DNA of 64,000 nt, taken from contig DVEG01000003.1 of the NCBI GenBank assembly GCA_015295835.1, forward strand, positions 1-64,000, read 5' to 3'. Shown one piece after another: positions 45,878 to 53,406 of the stretch. Under the pieces are notes generated by a model. It worked only from the letters and a program-made list of their open reading frames with translations. It was not told where the DNA came from and did not search any database. The position numbers and the translations under genes were made by a program. The DNA is from Oscillatoriaceae cyanobacterium M7585_C2015_266. GTDB taxonomy: Bacteria; Cyanobacteriota; Cyanobacteriia; Cyanobacteriales; Oscillatoriaceae. Position 1 is the stretch's first letter. Each line of letters opens with the position of its first letter.

Positions 45878-45923
45878 TTGACATAGTGTTTTAAAAACAC
45901 TAAACTAAGTGTATCGATTACAC
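45878..45923 (+). promoter_or_regulatory. Promoter with operator-like palindromes for the PP2C-kinase-hydrolase-vWA operon
   Basis: TTGACA (45878-45883) and TAAACT (45901-45906) are separated by 17 nt. The spacer is a palindrome, TAGTGTTTT-A-AAAACACTA (45884-45902). A second inverted repeat, GTGTA-TCGAT-TACAC (45909-45923), overlaps the expected transcription start. The leader to the ATG at 45931 would be short (<25 nt), with no ribosome-binding site. A repressor or spacer-binding activator is inferred. Confidence 0.6.
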
Positions 45924-45930
45924 GATACCA

Positions 45931-46737
45931 ATGAAAGAGCAGTTTGAAATCGCAGGCGGATCGGTTATAGGTAGGGAGCACCTGCGAAGTGGCAAAAACA
46001 ATCAAGATGCCTATTGGGGCATCTGTTCGGCAGATTATGCGATCGCAGTAGTGTGCGACGGTTGCGGTAGCCGCGCCCACAGCGAGGTGGGAGCAAAGAT
46101 AGGAGCTCGCTTAACGGTTGAGGCTCTTGCCTCTTGCGCCAAAAAAATTACAATCGACGATTCATTTTTTTGGCAGCAAGTACAGCAAGACTTGCTCAAA
46201 AAACTGCAAGCTCTCGCCTGCATAATGGGAGGCAATTTTTCCCAAACACTCCAAGACTATTTTTTATTCACGATTGTCGGGGCTTTGGTGACGCCAGCAG
46301 GTGCATGGCTTTTTTCTATTGGCGATGGAATAATTGCCGTTAATGGCACTGTTACGCAATTAGGACCATTTCCACAAAATACCCCCCCTTATCTGGCATA
46401 TGGATTATTAGACTCCACTTCAGAAGCATGGCAATTTCAAATACACAAAACCTTACCGCTAGATGAAGTAAAATCTATTTTAATCGGCACCGATGGCGTC
46501 AAAAACTTTATAGAAGCCGCAGAAACCAATTTACCCGGAAAAGAAGAAAAAGTTGGTTCTATTTCTCAGTTTTGGGAACAAGACTGCTATTTTAAAAACC
46601 CCGATAGTGTGCGCCGCAAGCTAGCTTTAATGAACCGAGAAGTCACTAAACCTGACTGGGAAGGGCAGCAGTTAGTTAGAACAGTGGGTTTGTTGCCAGA
46701 TGATACAACTTTGATGGTACTGAGAAAAAGAGTTTAG
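45931..46737 (+). CDS. PP2C-family protein phosphatase
   Basis: 268 residues. PP2C_2-type metal-dependent phosphatase: SVIGREHLRSGKNNQDAYWG (first Asp metal ligand in NNQDA), IAVVCDGCGSRAHSEVGAKI (DGxG), FSIGDGIIAV, ILIGTDGVKNF, and a closing LPDDTTLMVL (D-D metal ligands). It dephosphorylates Ser/Thr. It is the first gene of a four-gene set with a protein kinase 17 nt downstream, an isochorismatase-like hydrolase and a vWA protein, resembling the TerY-P triad. Confidence 0.92.
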   Translation: MKEQFEIAGGSVIGREHLRSGKNNQDAYWGICSADYAIAVVCDGCGSRAHSEVGAKIGARLTVEALASCAKKITIDDSFFWQQVQQDLLKKLQALACIMGGNFSQTLQDYFLFTIVGALVTPAGAWLFSIGDGIIAVNGTVTQLGPFPQNTPPYLAYGLLDSTSEAWQFQIHKTLPLDEVKSILIGTDGVKNFIEAAETNLPGKEEKVGSISQFWEQDCYFKNPDSVRRKLALMNREVTKPDWEGQQLVRTVGLLPDDTTLMVLRKRV

Positions 46738-46754
46738 GAACAGGATAAAATCCC

Positions 46755-48617
46755 ATGTATGTCTGTATTAATCAAAAGAAAATATACTTAAAACCCACTC
46801 AATCTATTGGTAAGGGAGGGGAAGCGGATGTATACGATATTGGCGGCGGCAAAGCCCTGAAAGTATTTAAACAACCGGAGCATCCTGATTATCAAAATTC
46901 GCCAGCCCAACAGCAAGCGGCTCGTATACGTCTGCAAGAAAAACAAATAAAATTGCAGCAATTTCCTAAAAATTTGCCAGCTCGCGTCGTTCAGCCGGAA
47001 GACTTGGTAACGGATTTACAAGGTAAAAATATTCTCGGCTATACGATGAAACTGTTGTCAGGGACACAAGTATTAATGAAATATAGCGATCGCTGTTTTC
47101 GACGAGAATCAGGAATTTCCAATCAAACCGTTGTAAAAATATTTCAAGATTTACACTCTTCCGTTGTTCAAATTCACAAAGCCGGGGTTGTAATTGGCGA
47201 TTTTAACGATTTAAATATTTTAGTTCGCAACAGCGAAGCTTATTTTATCGATGCCGATTCATTTCAGTACGGCGGTTTTTTGTGTCAAGTGTTTACAACA
47301 AGATTTCTTGACCCATTACTAGGGGATGCCAAAGCATCCAAACTGGTTTTGGGAAAACCTTATAATTTTTATTCAGATTGGTATGCTTTCAGCGTTTTAT
47401 TAATGCAAAGCTTGTTGTTTGTCAATCCTTATGGCGGCGTTTACAAACCGAAAAGATCATGCGATCGCATTCCTCACGACGCTAGACCATTACAGCGAAT
47501 TACTGTTTTTCATCCAGAAGTAAAATATCCAAAACCGGCAATTCCGTATAAAGTGTTGCCAGATGAATTGCTGGATTATTTCTATCAAGTATTTGAAAAA
47601 GATAGGCGAGAGGAATTTCCACGCTCGCTCCTCGATAAGCTATACTGGAAAAAATGCCAGAACTGCCAAACTGAACACGCTCGCAATACCTGCCCCAATT
47701 GTAAAATATCGATGGCAGTTATTACACCAACCCCAGAAGTAACACAGGAGATTCGGGGAAAGGTGACGGCTACATCAATTTTTGCAACTGAAGGCGTTAT
47801 ACTGTTTGCAACCCTGCAAAGTGGGAAACTACGGTGGATTTATCACGAAAAAGGAGAATTTAAGCGGGAAGACGGTTCCGTTTTTATCAGCGGAGAATTA
47901 GATCCAGAATTGCAATTTCGTATTCAGGGAAAATATACTTTAATAGGCAAACAGGGAAAAGTTATTGCGCTCGCTGCTAATGAAAAACCCTACCGCATAG
48001 CAGCAGAAACATTCGACGCCAACGAGTTTTGCCTATACTGGATATATAACGGGCAACTATTGCGGCAGGGGCATCTAGGTGCAGAATATATAGGAGACGT
48101 ATTGGCTAATCAAACTAAGTTTTGGGTAGGCGCTGAATTTGGTTTTGGATTTTACCGCGCCGGGAATTTAAATGTCGCCTTTGTATTTGACGTCAAACGC
48201 CAAGGTATATGCGAGCGCGTCAAACTTCCACCCTATAGCGGGCAATTATTAGACGCTACTTGCACCTTTAGCAACAAGCGCTGTTGGTTTTTCTGGGCGC
48301 TGCGACAACAATCTCAAACTATCAATCAGTGTGCAGTAATTCGCCCCGATGGCAGCATAGAAGCCACGGCATCATCAGCAACCAACAGCAATTCCTGGCT
48401 TTCTACTATTCACGGCAAATGTGCAGTGGGCAATTTTTTATTTGCCGCAACCGACGAAGGTATTGTGCGTGTAGAAACCCAAAACGGAACAATCCTGCCA
48501 ACTAAAGAATTCCCCGATACAGAGCCTTTTGTTGACAGCAGTAGTCAGCTTTTCAACAGCGAGCGCGGTTTGTATGTTGTCAATCACAAGCAAATTCGAC
48601 TGCTGCAAATTATCTAA
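46755..48617 (+). CDS. Atypical protein kinase (YegI/TerY-P type) with zinc ribbon and C-terminal propeller-like part
   Basis: 620 residues. The kinase domain is at ~8-270, with loop SIGKGGEADVYDIGG, Lys in KALKVFKQ, catalytic loop IGDFNDLNILV (in place of HRDLKPEN) and metal-binding DADSFQ (in place of DFG). These are the substitutions typical of the YegI/helix-hairpin-helix kinase group. A zinc ribbon follows (~303-320, CQNCQTEHARNTCPNC). The last ~300 residues are beta-rich with repeated strands. The kinase should phosphorylate Thr/Ser on a partner, likely the vWA protein or an associated factor, with the PP2C enzyme reversing it. No membrane segment. Confidence 0.85.
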   Translation: MYVCINQKKIYLKPTQSIGKGGEADVYDIGGGKALKVFKQPEHPDYQNSPAQQQAARIRLQEKQIKLQQFPKNLPARVVQPEDLVTDLQGKNILGYTMKLLSGTQVLMKYSDRCFRRESGISNQTVVKIFQDLHSSVVQIHKAGVVIGDFNDLNILVRNSEAYFIDADSFQYGGFLCQVFTTRFLDPLLGDAKASKLVLGKPYNFYSDWYAFSVLLMQSLLFVNPYGGVYKPKRSCDRIPHDARPLQRITVFHPEVKYPKPAIPYKVLPDELLDYFYQVFEKDRREEFPRSLLDKLYWKKCQNCQTEHARNTCPNCKISMAVITPTPEVTQEIRGKVTATSIFATEGVILFATLQSGKLRWIYHEKGEFKREDGSVFISGELDPELQFRIQGKYTLIGKQGKVIALAANEKPYRIAAETFDANEFCLYWIYNGQLLRQGHLGAEYIGDVLANQTKFWVGAEFGFGFYRAGNLNVAFVFDVKRQGICERVKLPPYSGQLLDATCTFSNKRCWFFWALRQQSQTINQCAVIRPDGSIEATASSATNSNSWLSTIHGKCAVGNFLFAATDEGIVRVETQNGTILPTKEFPDTEPFVDSSSQLFNSERGLYVVNHKQIRLLQII

Positions 48618-48653
48618 TATATCTTCCTTCTTAAAATAGAAAAGGAAAAAACC

Positions 48654-49697
48654 ATGACTGCACAAACTCAACTACCTATTCCCAATCATTTTGACGCCAA
48701 ACGAGTCGGTGAAGTCTGGCGAGTGCTTTACCAAGAGCGAGCAGCGGAAGCTGAAGCCTGGGCGAAAAAGTATGGCATCCAGCCTGCCGCCAAAGATAAA
48801 ACCCGCATTTGCTTGATGGTAATTGACGTGCAAAATACATTTTGTATTCCTAAATTTGAATTATTCGTAGGCGGGCGTTCTGGCACAGGAGCTGTTGATG
48901 ATAACGTGCGGCTGTGTGAGTTTATCTATCGCAATCTAGGTGTAATAACAGCGATCGCACCGACAATGGATACCCACACCGCCATGCAAATCTTTCATCC
49001 TATTTTTTGGGTAAACGATGCCGGAGAACATCCCATTCCTGCCGCCACTGTCATCACCTACGAAGATGTTCTTAAAGGAGTCTGGAAAGTAAACCCAGCA
49101 GTTGCCTACAGTCTTGCCAATGGCAATTATTTGTTCTTACAAAAATATGCCCTGCACTATGTTAAAAAATTGAGCGATGAAGGAAAATACCCCTTGACAG
49201 TTTGGCCGTATCATTCTATGCTAGGAGGAATAGGACACGCCCTAGTTTCAGCGGTGGAAGAGGCGATATTTTTCCACAATATAGCTCGTCACAGTCAAAC
49301 ACTTTTTGAAATTAAAGGTGGCAATCCTCTAACAGAAAATTATTCCGTATTGCGACCAGAAGTATTGGAAGGACCAGATGGTCGTCCGATAGCTCAGAAA
49401 AATACTCGTTTTATTCAAAAATTGTTGGAATTTGACGCAGTAATTATTGCAGGTCAAGCGAAAAGTCACTGTGTAGCCTGGACAATTGACGACTTGCTGA
49501 CAGAGATTATGTCGCAAGATGCAAATCTGGCAAAGAAAGTTTACTTGCTAGAAGATTGTACATCGCCTGTAGTGGTGCCTGGTGTAGTGGATTTTACAGA
49601 GCAAGCCGATGCAGCTTTCCAGCGATTTGCAAATGCGGGGATGCACATAGTGAAATCAACAGATGCGATCGCTTCTTGGGAAGGCATTCAGCTTTAA
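48654..49697 (+). CDS. Isochorismatase-like cysteine hydrolase
   Basis: 347 residues, ATG behind AAGGAAAA. It belongs to the isochorismatase/nicotinamidase superfamily: [13 protein letters not shown] (catalytic Asp), [16 protein letters not shown], and the nucleophile in [16 protein letters not shown]. At 347 residues it is well over the usual ~180-220 because of two inserts around a [15 protein letters not shown] segment. The substrate could be nicotinamide-like or another amide, but is not known. It is embedded between the kinase (36 nt) and vWA (37 nt) genes, implying that the hydrolase is part of the same pathway. Confidence 0.88.
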   Translation: MTAQTQLPIPNHFDAKRVGEVWRVLYQERAAEAEAWAKKYGIQPAAKDKTRICLMVIDVQNTFCIPKFELFVGGRSGTGAVDDNVRLCEFIYRNLGVITAIAPTMDTHTAMQIFHPIFWVNDAGEHPIPAATVITYEDVLKGVWKVNPAVAYSLANGNYLFLQKYALHYVKKLSDEGKYPLTVWPYHSMLGGIGHALVSAVEEAIFFHNIARHSQTLFEIKGGNPLTENYSVLRPEVLEGPDGRPIAQKNTRFIQKLLEFDAVIIAGQAKSHCVAWTIDDLLTEIMSQDANLAKKVYLLEDCTSPVVVPGVVDFTEQADAAFQRFANAGMHIVKSTDAIASWEGIQL

Positions 49698-49734
49698 ATC
49701 CTTATTGATTTTCTTAACATTAATCAAACAAACT

Positions 49735-50523
49735 ATGAGCCAAGCACCAAATCTCAACAATCTTTTTCAAGAAGCCCACGAAGAAGGATTACTCTCAACT
49801 GCCTCAGCGCAAGTACTCAATGCGAGCGATATCGGTGCCCAAATCCAAGCGGGATTAGGCATAAGCGTAGATGATGTCATGGCGAGTGAAGTCATACTCG
49901 TCAGCATTATGCCGGATGATTCTGCTTCTATCGAATATGGAAATAACACCGCAGCAGTGCGAGATGGTTACAATACCGTTATCGACGCCTTGCAAACTTC
50001 TAGTCAGAAAGACAATATTTTAATCCACACCCGCTATCTCAACGGTTTCGTTTTATATCCATATTGCCCCATAGAGCAAGCGGTGCGGATGAGCGAGCGC
50101 AACTACAATCCTAACCAAGGCACACCCCTATACGATCAAACAGTCGTATTATTAGGAACGGTATTAGCAAAATCTCAAGAATTTGCCAACAATGGCGTAC
50201 CGGTGCGCACCATTACTTTAATTATCACCGATGGAGCAGATGAACATTCAACACGTGCCAACGCCAAGACAGTTGCCACCCTTGTCAAAGACATGCTGAG
50301 AGCTGAAAATCATATTATTGCCGCCATGGGAATCGATGACGGCAGTACAAATTTCCGCCAAGTATTCTGTAACATGGGTATTAATCATGAGTGGATTCTC
50401 ACCCCAGGCAATACTCACACAGAAATCCGCAAAGCATTTCAACTATTTTCTCAATCGGCAATACGCGCATCTCAGGCAGCAACAAATTTTAGCCAAACAG
50501 CCCTCGGCGGTTTCGGCAATTAG
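49735..50523 (+). CDS. vWA-domain protein (TerY-like)
   Basis: 262 residues from the ATG of MSQAPNLN; the frame opens upstream inside the hydrolase gene. The von Willebrand A domain spans ~55-235. The MIDAS metal site is complete: DDSAS (DxSxS) in VSIMPDDSASIEY, Thr in NQGTPLYDQ and Asp in IITDGADEHS. TerY-type vWA proteins are the usual partners of a PP2C phosphatase and an atypical kinase. The N-terminal 50 residues are helical, and the C-terminus (ASQAATNFSQTALGGFGN) is Ser/Thr-rich, a possible phosphorylation tail. Last gene of the operon. Confidence 0.9.
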   Translation: MSQAPNLNNLFQEAHEEGLLSTASAQVLNASDIGAQIQAGLGISVDDVMASEVILVSIMPDDSASIEYGNNTAAVRDGYNTVIDALQTSSQKDNILIHTRYLNGFVLYPYCPIEQAVRMSERNYNPNQGTPLYDQTVVLLGTVLAKSQEFANNGVPVRTITLIITDGADEHSTRANAKTVATLVKDMLRAENHIIAAMGIDDGSTNFRQVFCNMGINHEWILTPGNTHTEIRKAFQLFSQSAIRASQAATNFSQTALGGFGN

Positions 50524-50603
50524 CAGTTAGAGAAAACTTGTAGGGTGCATTATCCCAATCATAATGCCCCTACTTCTTCGATTAACAAATACTTTTTTAA
50601 CAT

Positions 50604-50990
50604 CTATCGACTTACAGGACTGCCGTGGTGATGGACTAAATACCATTTTCCGCCTAGAAGCTCAAAAACATTCGTTGCCAGCGACTGCGCCTCTATTTTC
50701 CTGCCCCGAATCACTTGCAAAACAGTTTCACGAAGGACCACATAAGCGATAGTACCATGAACCTCCGTCGAAATTATATCTGTCTCGATTTCCAGATAAT
50801 TAGAATTCTTAAAAATTACTTCCCAAGAGGAGCGAATTGCCTCCCAACCACGCAACACATCCCGCCCAGGATGAATGCATAGGCAGCCAGTACCTTTCGA
50901 CCAAACTGCACTCATTGCCTCGATGTCCCGTTTCTCGAAAGCACGATAAAAAGCCTGGTTAGTAGATAATACTTCTTGTTCGTTAGTCAT
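50604..50990 (-). CDS. NTF2-like (SnoaL/ketosteroid-isomerase fold) protein
   Basis: 128 residues: FYRAFEKRDIEAMSAVWSKG, CIHPGRDVLRGWEAIRSSWE and WYLVHHHGSPVSR. These are the hallmarks of the SnoaL_3/DUF4440-type NTF2 fold. Small cytosolic alpha+beta barrel; may bind or transform a small ligand. Convergent with the vWA gene and separated from it by 80 nt. No specific substrate can be given. Confidence 0.88.
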   Translation of the reverse strand: MTNEQEVLSTNQAFYRAFEKRDIEAMSAVWSKGTGCLCIHPGRDVLRGWEAIRSSWEVIFKNSNYLEIETDIISTEVHGTIAYVVLRETVLQVIRGRKIEAQSLATNVFELLGGKWYLVHHHGSPVSR

Positions 50991-51029
50991 TTTAGTTTAT
51001 CAAAAAAATTAGGTCTAAAACCCCGCTTA

Positions 51030-51270
51030 GGCAATCAAAATAATTTGTCAGCAGGGTACTCCCCCGACACTAGAAATAGCTGGGACTCCATAAAGCATCT
51101 TTGCCATAGGGTTTAGGAAGCCGTCCATACTTCCTACTAGAATCTTATTTGCTACTGATTGGAATACTTTTGCTATTACCTACAAACTTTCCTCTGTCAA
51201 TATCCGACGGCGATATTTCACAAACACAAGATGAGCAAGCAAACAGGATACACTATTTCTTTCTTTTCTA
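51030..51270 (-). pseudogene. tnpA: Remnant of an IS200/IS605 tnpA (Y1 transposase)
   Basis: On the minus strand AHLVFVKYRRRILTEESL, the N-terminal HUH-region signature of TnpA, lies at ~51185-51240 and ends at a stop. About 70 codons later the other end survives with frameshifts as ALW-SPSYF-like and VSGEYPADKLF pieces near 51030-51100. The middle, with the catalytic residues, is missing. It is divergent from the tnpB remnant, as in IS605. Confidence 0.6.
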
Positions 51271-51315
51271 AGTTTCATGTGCTAGACTAAGACCATATCA
51301 ACTTGATTATAAAGC

Positions 51316-51865
51316 ATGGAGTCCAGATATAGCTACCGCTTCTACCCCACAAACCAACAAAAGCTACTTTTAGCTAAACTGTACCGTTGTGCTAGATGGG
51401 TGTGGAATGAAGCGCTTGCTTACTGCCAAGAAATGGGTAAGTACATCAGGAGTGTGGCTTTACAACAAGCACTCAGAAACCTAGACAGAGCCTATAATAA
51501 TTTTTTCAAGGGCAAAGGTGCGCCACGGTTTAAGCAGAAAAGCAATAGGCAGTCAGTTAACCTCACAAGCTCTGGTTTTTCTCTACGGGGCAAAAAAGTC
51601 TATCTTGTCAAAGTGGGGGAAGTAAAGCCCATCTGGATAAGGGCTACTCTCAGTGATGGCACGAAAGTCTACAGCCCTAACTATGCCCCTCTGTACCAGC
51701 GTATTGCCCAACTAATTGTTCCTACTGTGGCTATCACTGGGGCAATGCAAATATAGAAGCCGTCGGGAGCGGGCAGAAGCCCGACGTAAAAACAGACACG
51801 GAGGAACGAGGGTTCTGTTGAGGTGTCAAGAATCCCCGCTATGGAAAGGCGGGTAAGTATGTCAA
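51316..51865 (+). pseudogene. tnpB: Remnant of an IS200/IS605 tnpB with its 3' end hairpin
   Basis: The open part (51316-51756) begins YSYRFYPTNQQKLLLAKLYR and contains LRNLDRAYNNFFKGKG, FSLRGKKVYLVKVGEVKPIW and ATLSDGTKVYSPN, all TnpB/OrfB segments but joined with large gaps. The zinc finger and tail (CSYCGYHWGN ANIEAVGSGQKPDVKT ... EERGFC) are in another frame. A right-end hairpin CCCGC/GCGGG (51835-51853) followed by AGTATGTCAA matches the usual end of these elements. The RuvC catalytic core is largely gone, so no nuclease activity is expected. The element probably spans ~51020-51865. Confidence 0.8.
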
Positions 51866-51908
51866 TCTGGAAAAAGACACAATAATTTAATTTTAAAAAC
51901 GTACACAA

Positions 51909-52928
51909 ATGAAGCTAACGGCATCAAGCAGAGTGCAATTTACCCCTGATATGAGTATATGCCGCATCTTAAACGGAATGTGGCAAGTATCTGGTTATCA
52001 CGGGCACATCAACCCAAAAAACGCTATTCAAAGCATGTTTAAGTATGTGGACGCGGGATTCACCACTTGGGATCTGGCAGATCATTATGGCCCAGCCGAG
52101 GACTTTATAGGTGAATTCAGGCGTCAACTTGCCGCCACCCGTGGCGAAACAGCTCTAGAGAATATTCAAGCCTTTACAAAGTGGGTGCCCAGACCCGGTA
52201 AAATGACTAAAAAGATAGTGGAGGAGAATATTAATATCTCCCGCCGGAGAATGGGGGTTGACTGTTTGGATCTGCTGCAATTCCACTGGTGGGAGTACCG
52301 CGATCAAAACTATTTAGACGCGCTCCGGTACATGACAGAACTCCAGGAAGAGGGAAAAATAAAGTACCTAGGTTTAACTAACTTTGATACGTCACATTTG
52401 AAAATTATCCTTGACTGCGGTATCAAAATCGTCTCCAATCAAGTGCAATTTTCTATTATTGATCGCCGTCCAGAGCAGCAAATGATTAAGTTTTGCTTGG
52501 AACACAATATAAAACTGCTTGCTTACGGCACAGTTTGCGGCGGTTTGCTGTCAGAAAAATATCTCGGACAGCCGGAACCGAAACGGGCAATGTTAGCCAC
52601 TGCTTCTCTTAATAAATACAAAAATATGATCGATGCCTGGGGCGGCTGGAATTTATTTCAAGAGTTGCTACAGGTACTGAAAGAGATTGCCGACAAACAT
52701 AAAGTAAGTATTTCTAATGTAGCAGTGCGCTATATTATAGAAAAGCCAGCCGTTGCCGGAGCGATCGTTGGCGTGCGACTCGGTTTATCAGAACACTTGG
52801 AAGAAAATGCCAGAGTTTTTGATTTCAAATTAGATGCTGAAGATTATAGCCAAATAGATGCTATTTGCGAAAAATCGCAAGATTTATACGAACTGATAGG
52901 CGACTGTGGCGATGAATATCGACGTTAG
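51909..52928 (+). CDS. Aldo/keto reductase
   Basis: 339 residues. TIM-barrel NADPH-dependent oxidoreductase with the catalytic set Asp and Tyr in TWDLADHYG, Lys in AFTKWVP and His in LLQFHWWEY, plus the GLTNFD segment and a C-terminal cofactor-binding GAIVGVRLGLSEHLEENARV. The substrate is unknown; the FHWWEYRD variant is common in an uncharacterised bacterial and plant-like branch. It begins 44 nt after the decayed IS, whose insertion may have displaced its original promoter. Confidence 0.92.
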   Translation: MKLTASSRVQFTPDMSICRILNGMWQVSGYHGHINPKNAIQSMFKYVDAGFTTWDLADHYGPAEDFIGEFRRQLAATRGETALENIQAFTKWVPRPGKMTKKIVEENINISRRRMGVDCLDLLQFHWWEYRDQNYLDALRYMTELQEEGKIKYLGLTNFDTSHLKIILDCGIKIVSNQVQFSIIDRRPEQQMIKFCLEHNIKLLAYGTVCGGLLSEKYLGQPEPKRAMLATASLNKYKNMIDAWGGWNLFQELLQVLKEIADKHKVSISNVAVRYIIEKPAVAGAIVGVRLGLSEHLEENARVFDFKLDAEDYSQIDAICEKSQDLYELIGDCGDEYRR

Positions 52929-53062
52929 AAATTAAATACCCTAGGCAAGAGAAATTTTCTCGTTTTATAGTTTCCATGTTTTAGGGGCAATCAGGAAGTG
53001 GTTGCCCCAGGAAGGAATTGAAGAAAAATAACTATTTAGAAAGTTTAGAAAGGAGAAAAGCA

Positions 53063-53398
53063 ATGAAAAAGCTATTAATAGGTTTACTGCTAACAGTGGC
53101 AATGTTAATTGGTGCCATAACCCAACCGGCATTGGCGGAAGAAATAGGAAACGGGGCGCGGATTTTTGAGGTAAACTGTGCTGGTTGTCATCCCAAGGGT
53201 GGCAATATTATCCGGCGGGGAAAAACTCTAAAACTGGGGGCGCTGAAAAAATATAAGATGGATTCGATAGAAGCGATCGCATCTATAGTAGCCAATGGCA
53301 AAAACCCCATGACAGCATTTAAAGATAGATTGACTGAAAAGGAAATAAATGAGGTAGCAGCTTATGTTCTGGCGCAAGCTGAAAAAGACTGGAAATAA
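53063..53398 (+). CDS. petJ: Cytochrome c6-like (PetJ family) lumenal cytochrome
   Basis: 111 residues from the ATG of MKKLLIGLLLTVAMLIGAIT, behind AGGAG (53051-53055); the frame is open 15 codons earlier but lacks a ribosome site. A Sec signal peptide ends at PALAEE. The haem site is NCAGCH, and the axial Met is in MTAFKDRL (usual c6: MPAF). The C-terminus VAAYVLAQAEKDWK is typical of c6. It transfers electrons from the cytochrome b6f complex to photosystem I or to oxidase in the thylakoid lumen. The Lys/Arg-rich RRGKTLKLGALKKYK region makes it basic, so it may be a c6B/c6C-type variant rather than the main c6. Confidence 0.88.
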   Translation: MKKLLIGLLLTVAMLIGAITQPALAEEIGNGARIFEVNCAGCHPKGGNIIRRGKTLKLGALKKYKMDSIEAIASIVANGKNPMTAFKDRLTEKEINEVAAYVLAQAEKDWK

Positions 53399-53406
53399 AA
53401 CTTCAA

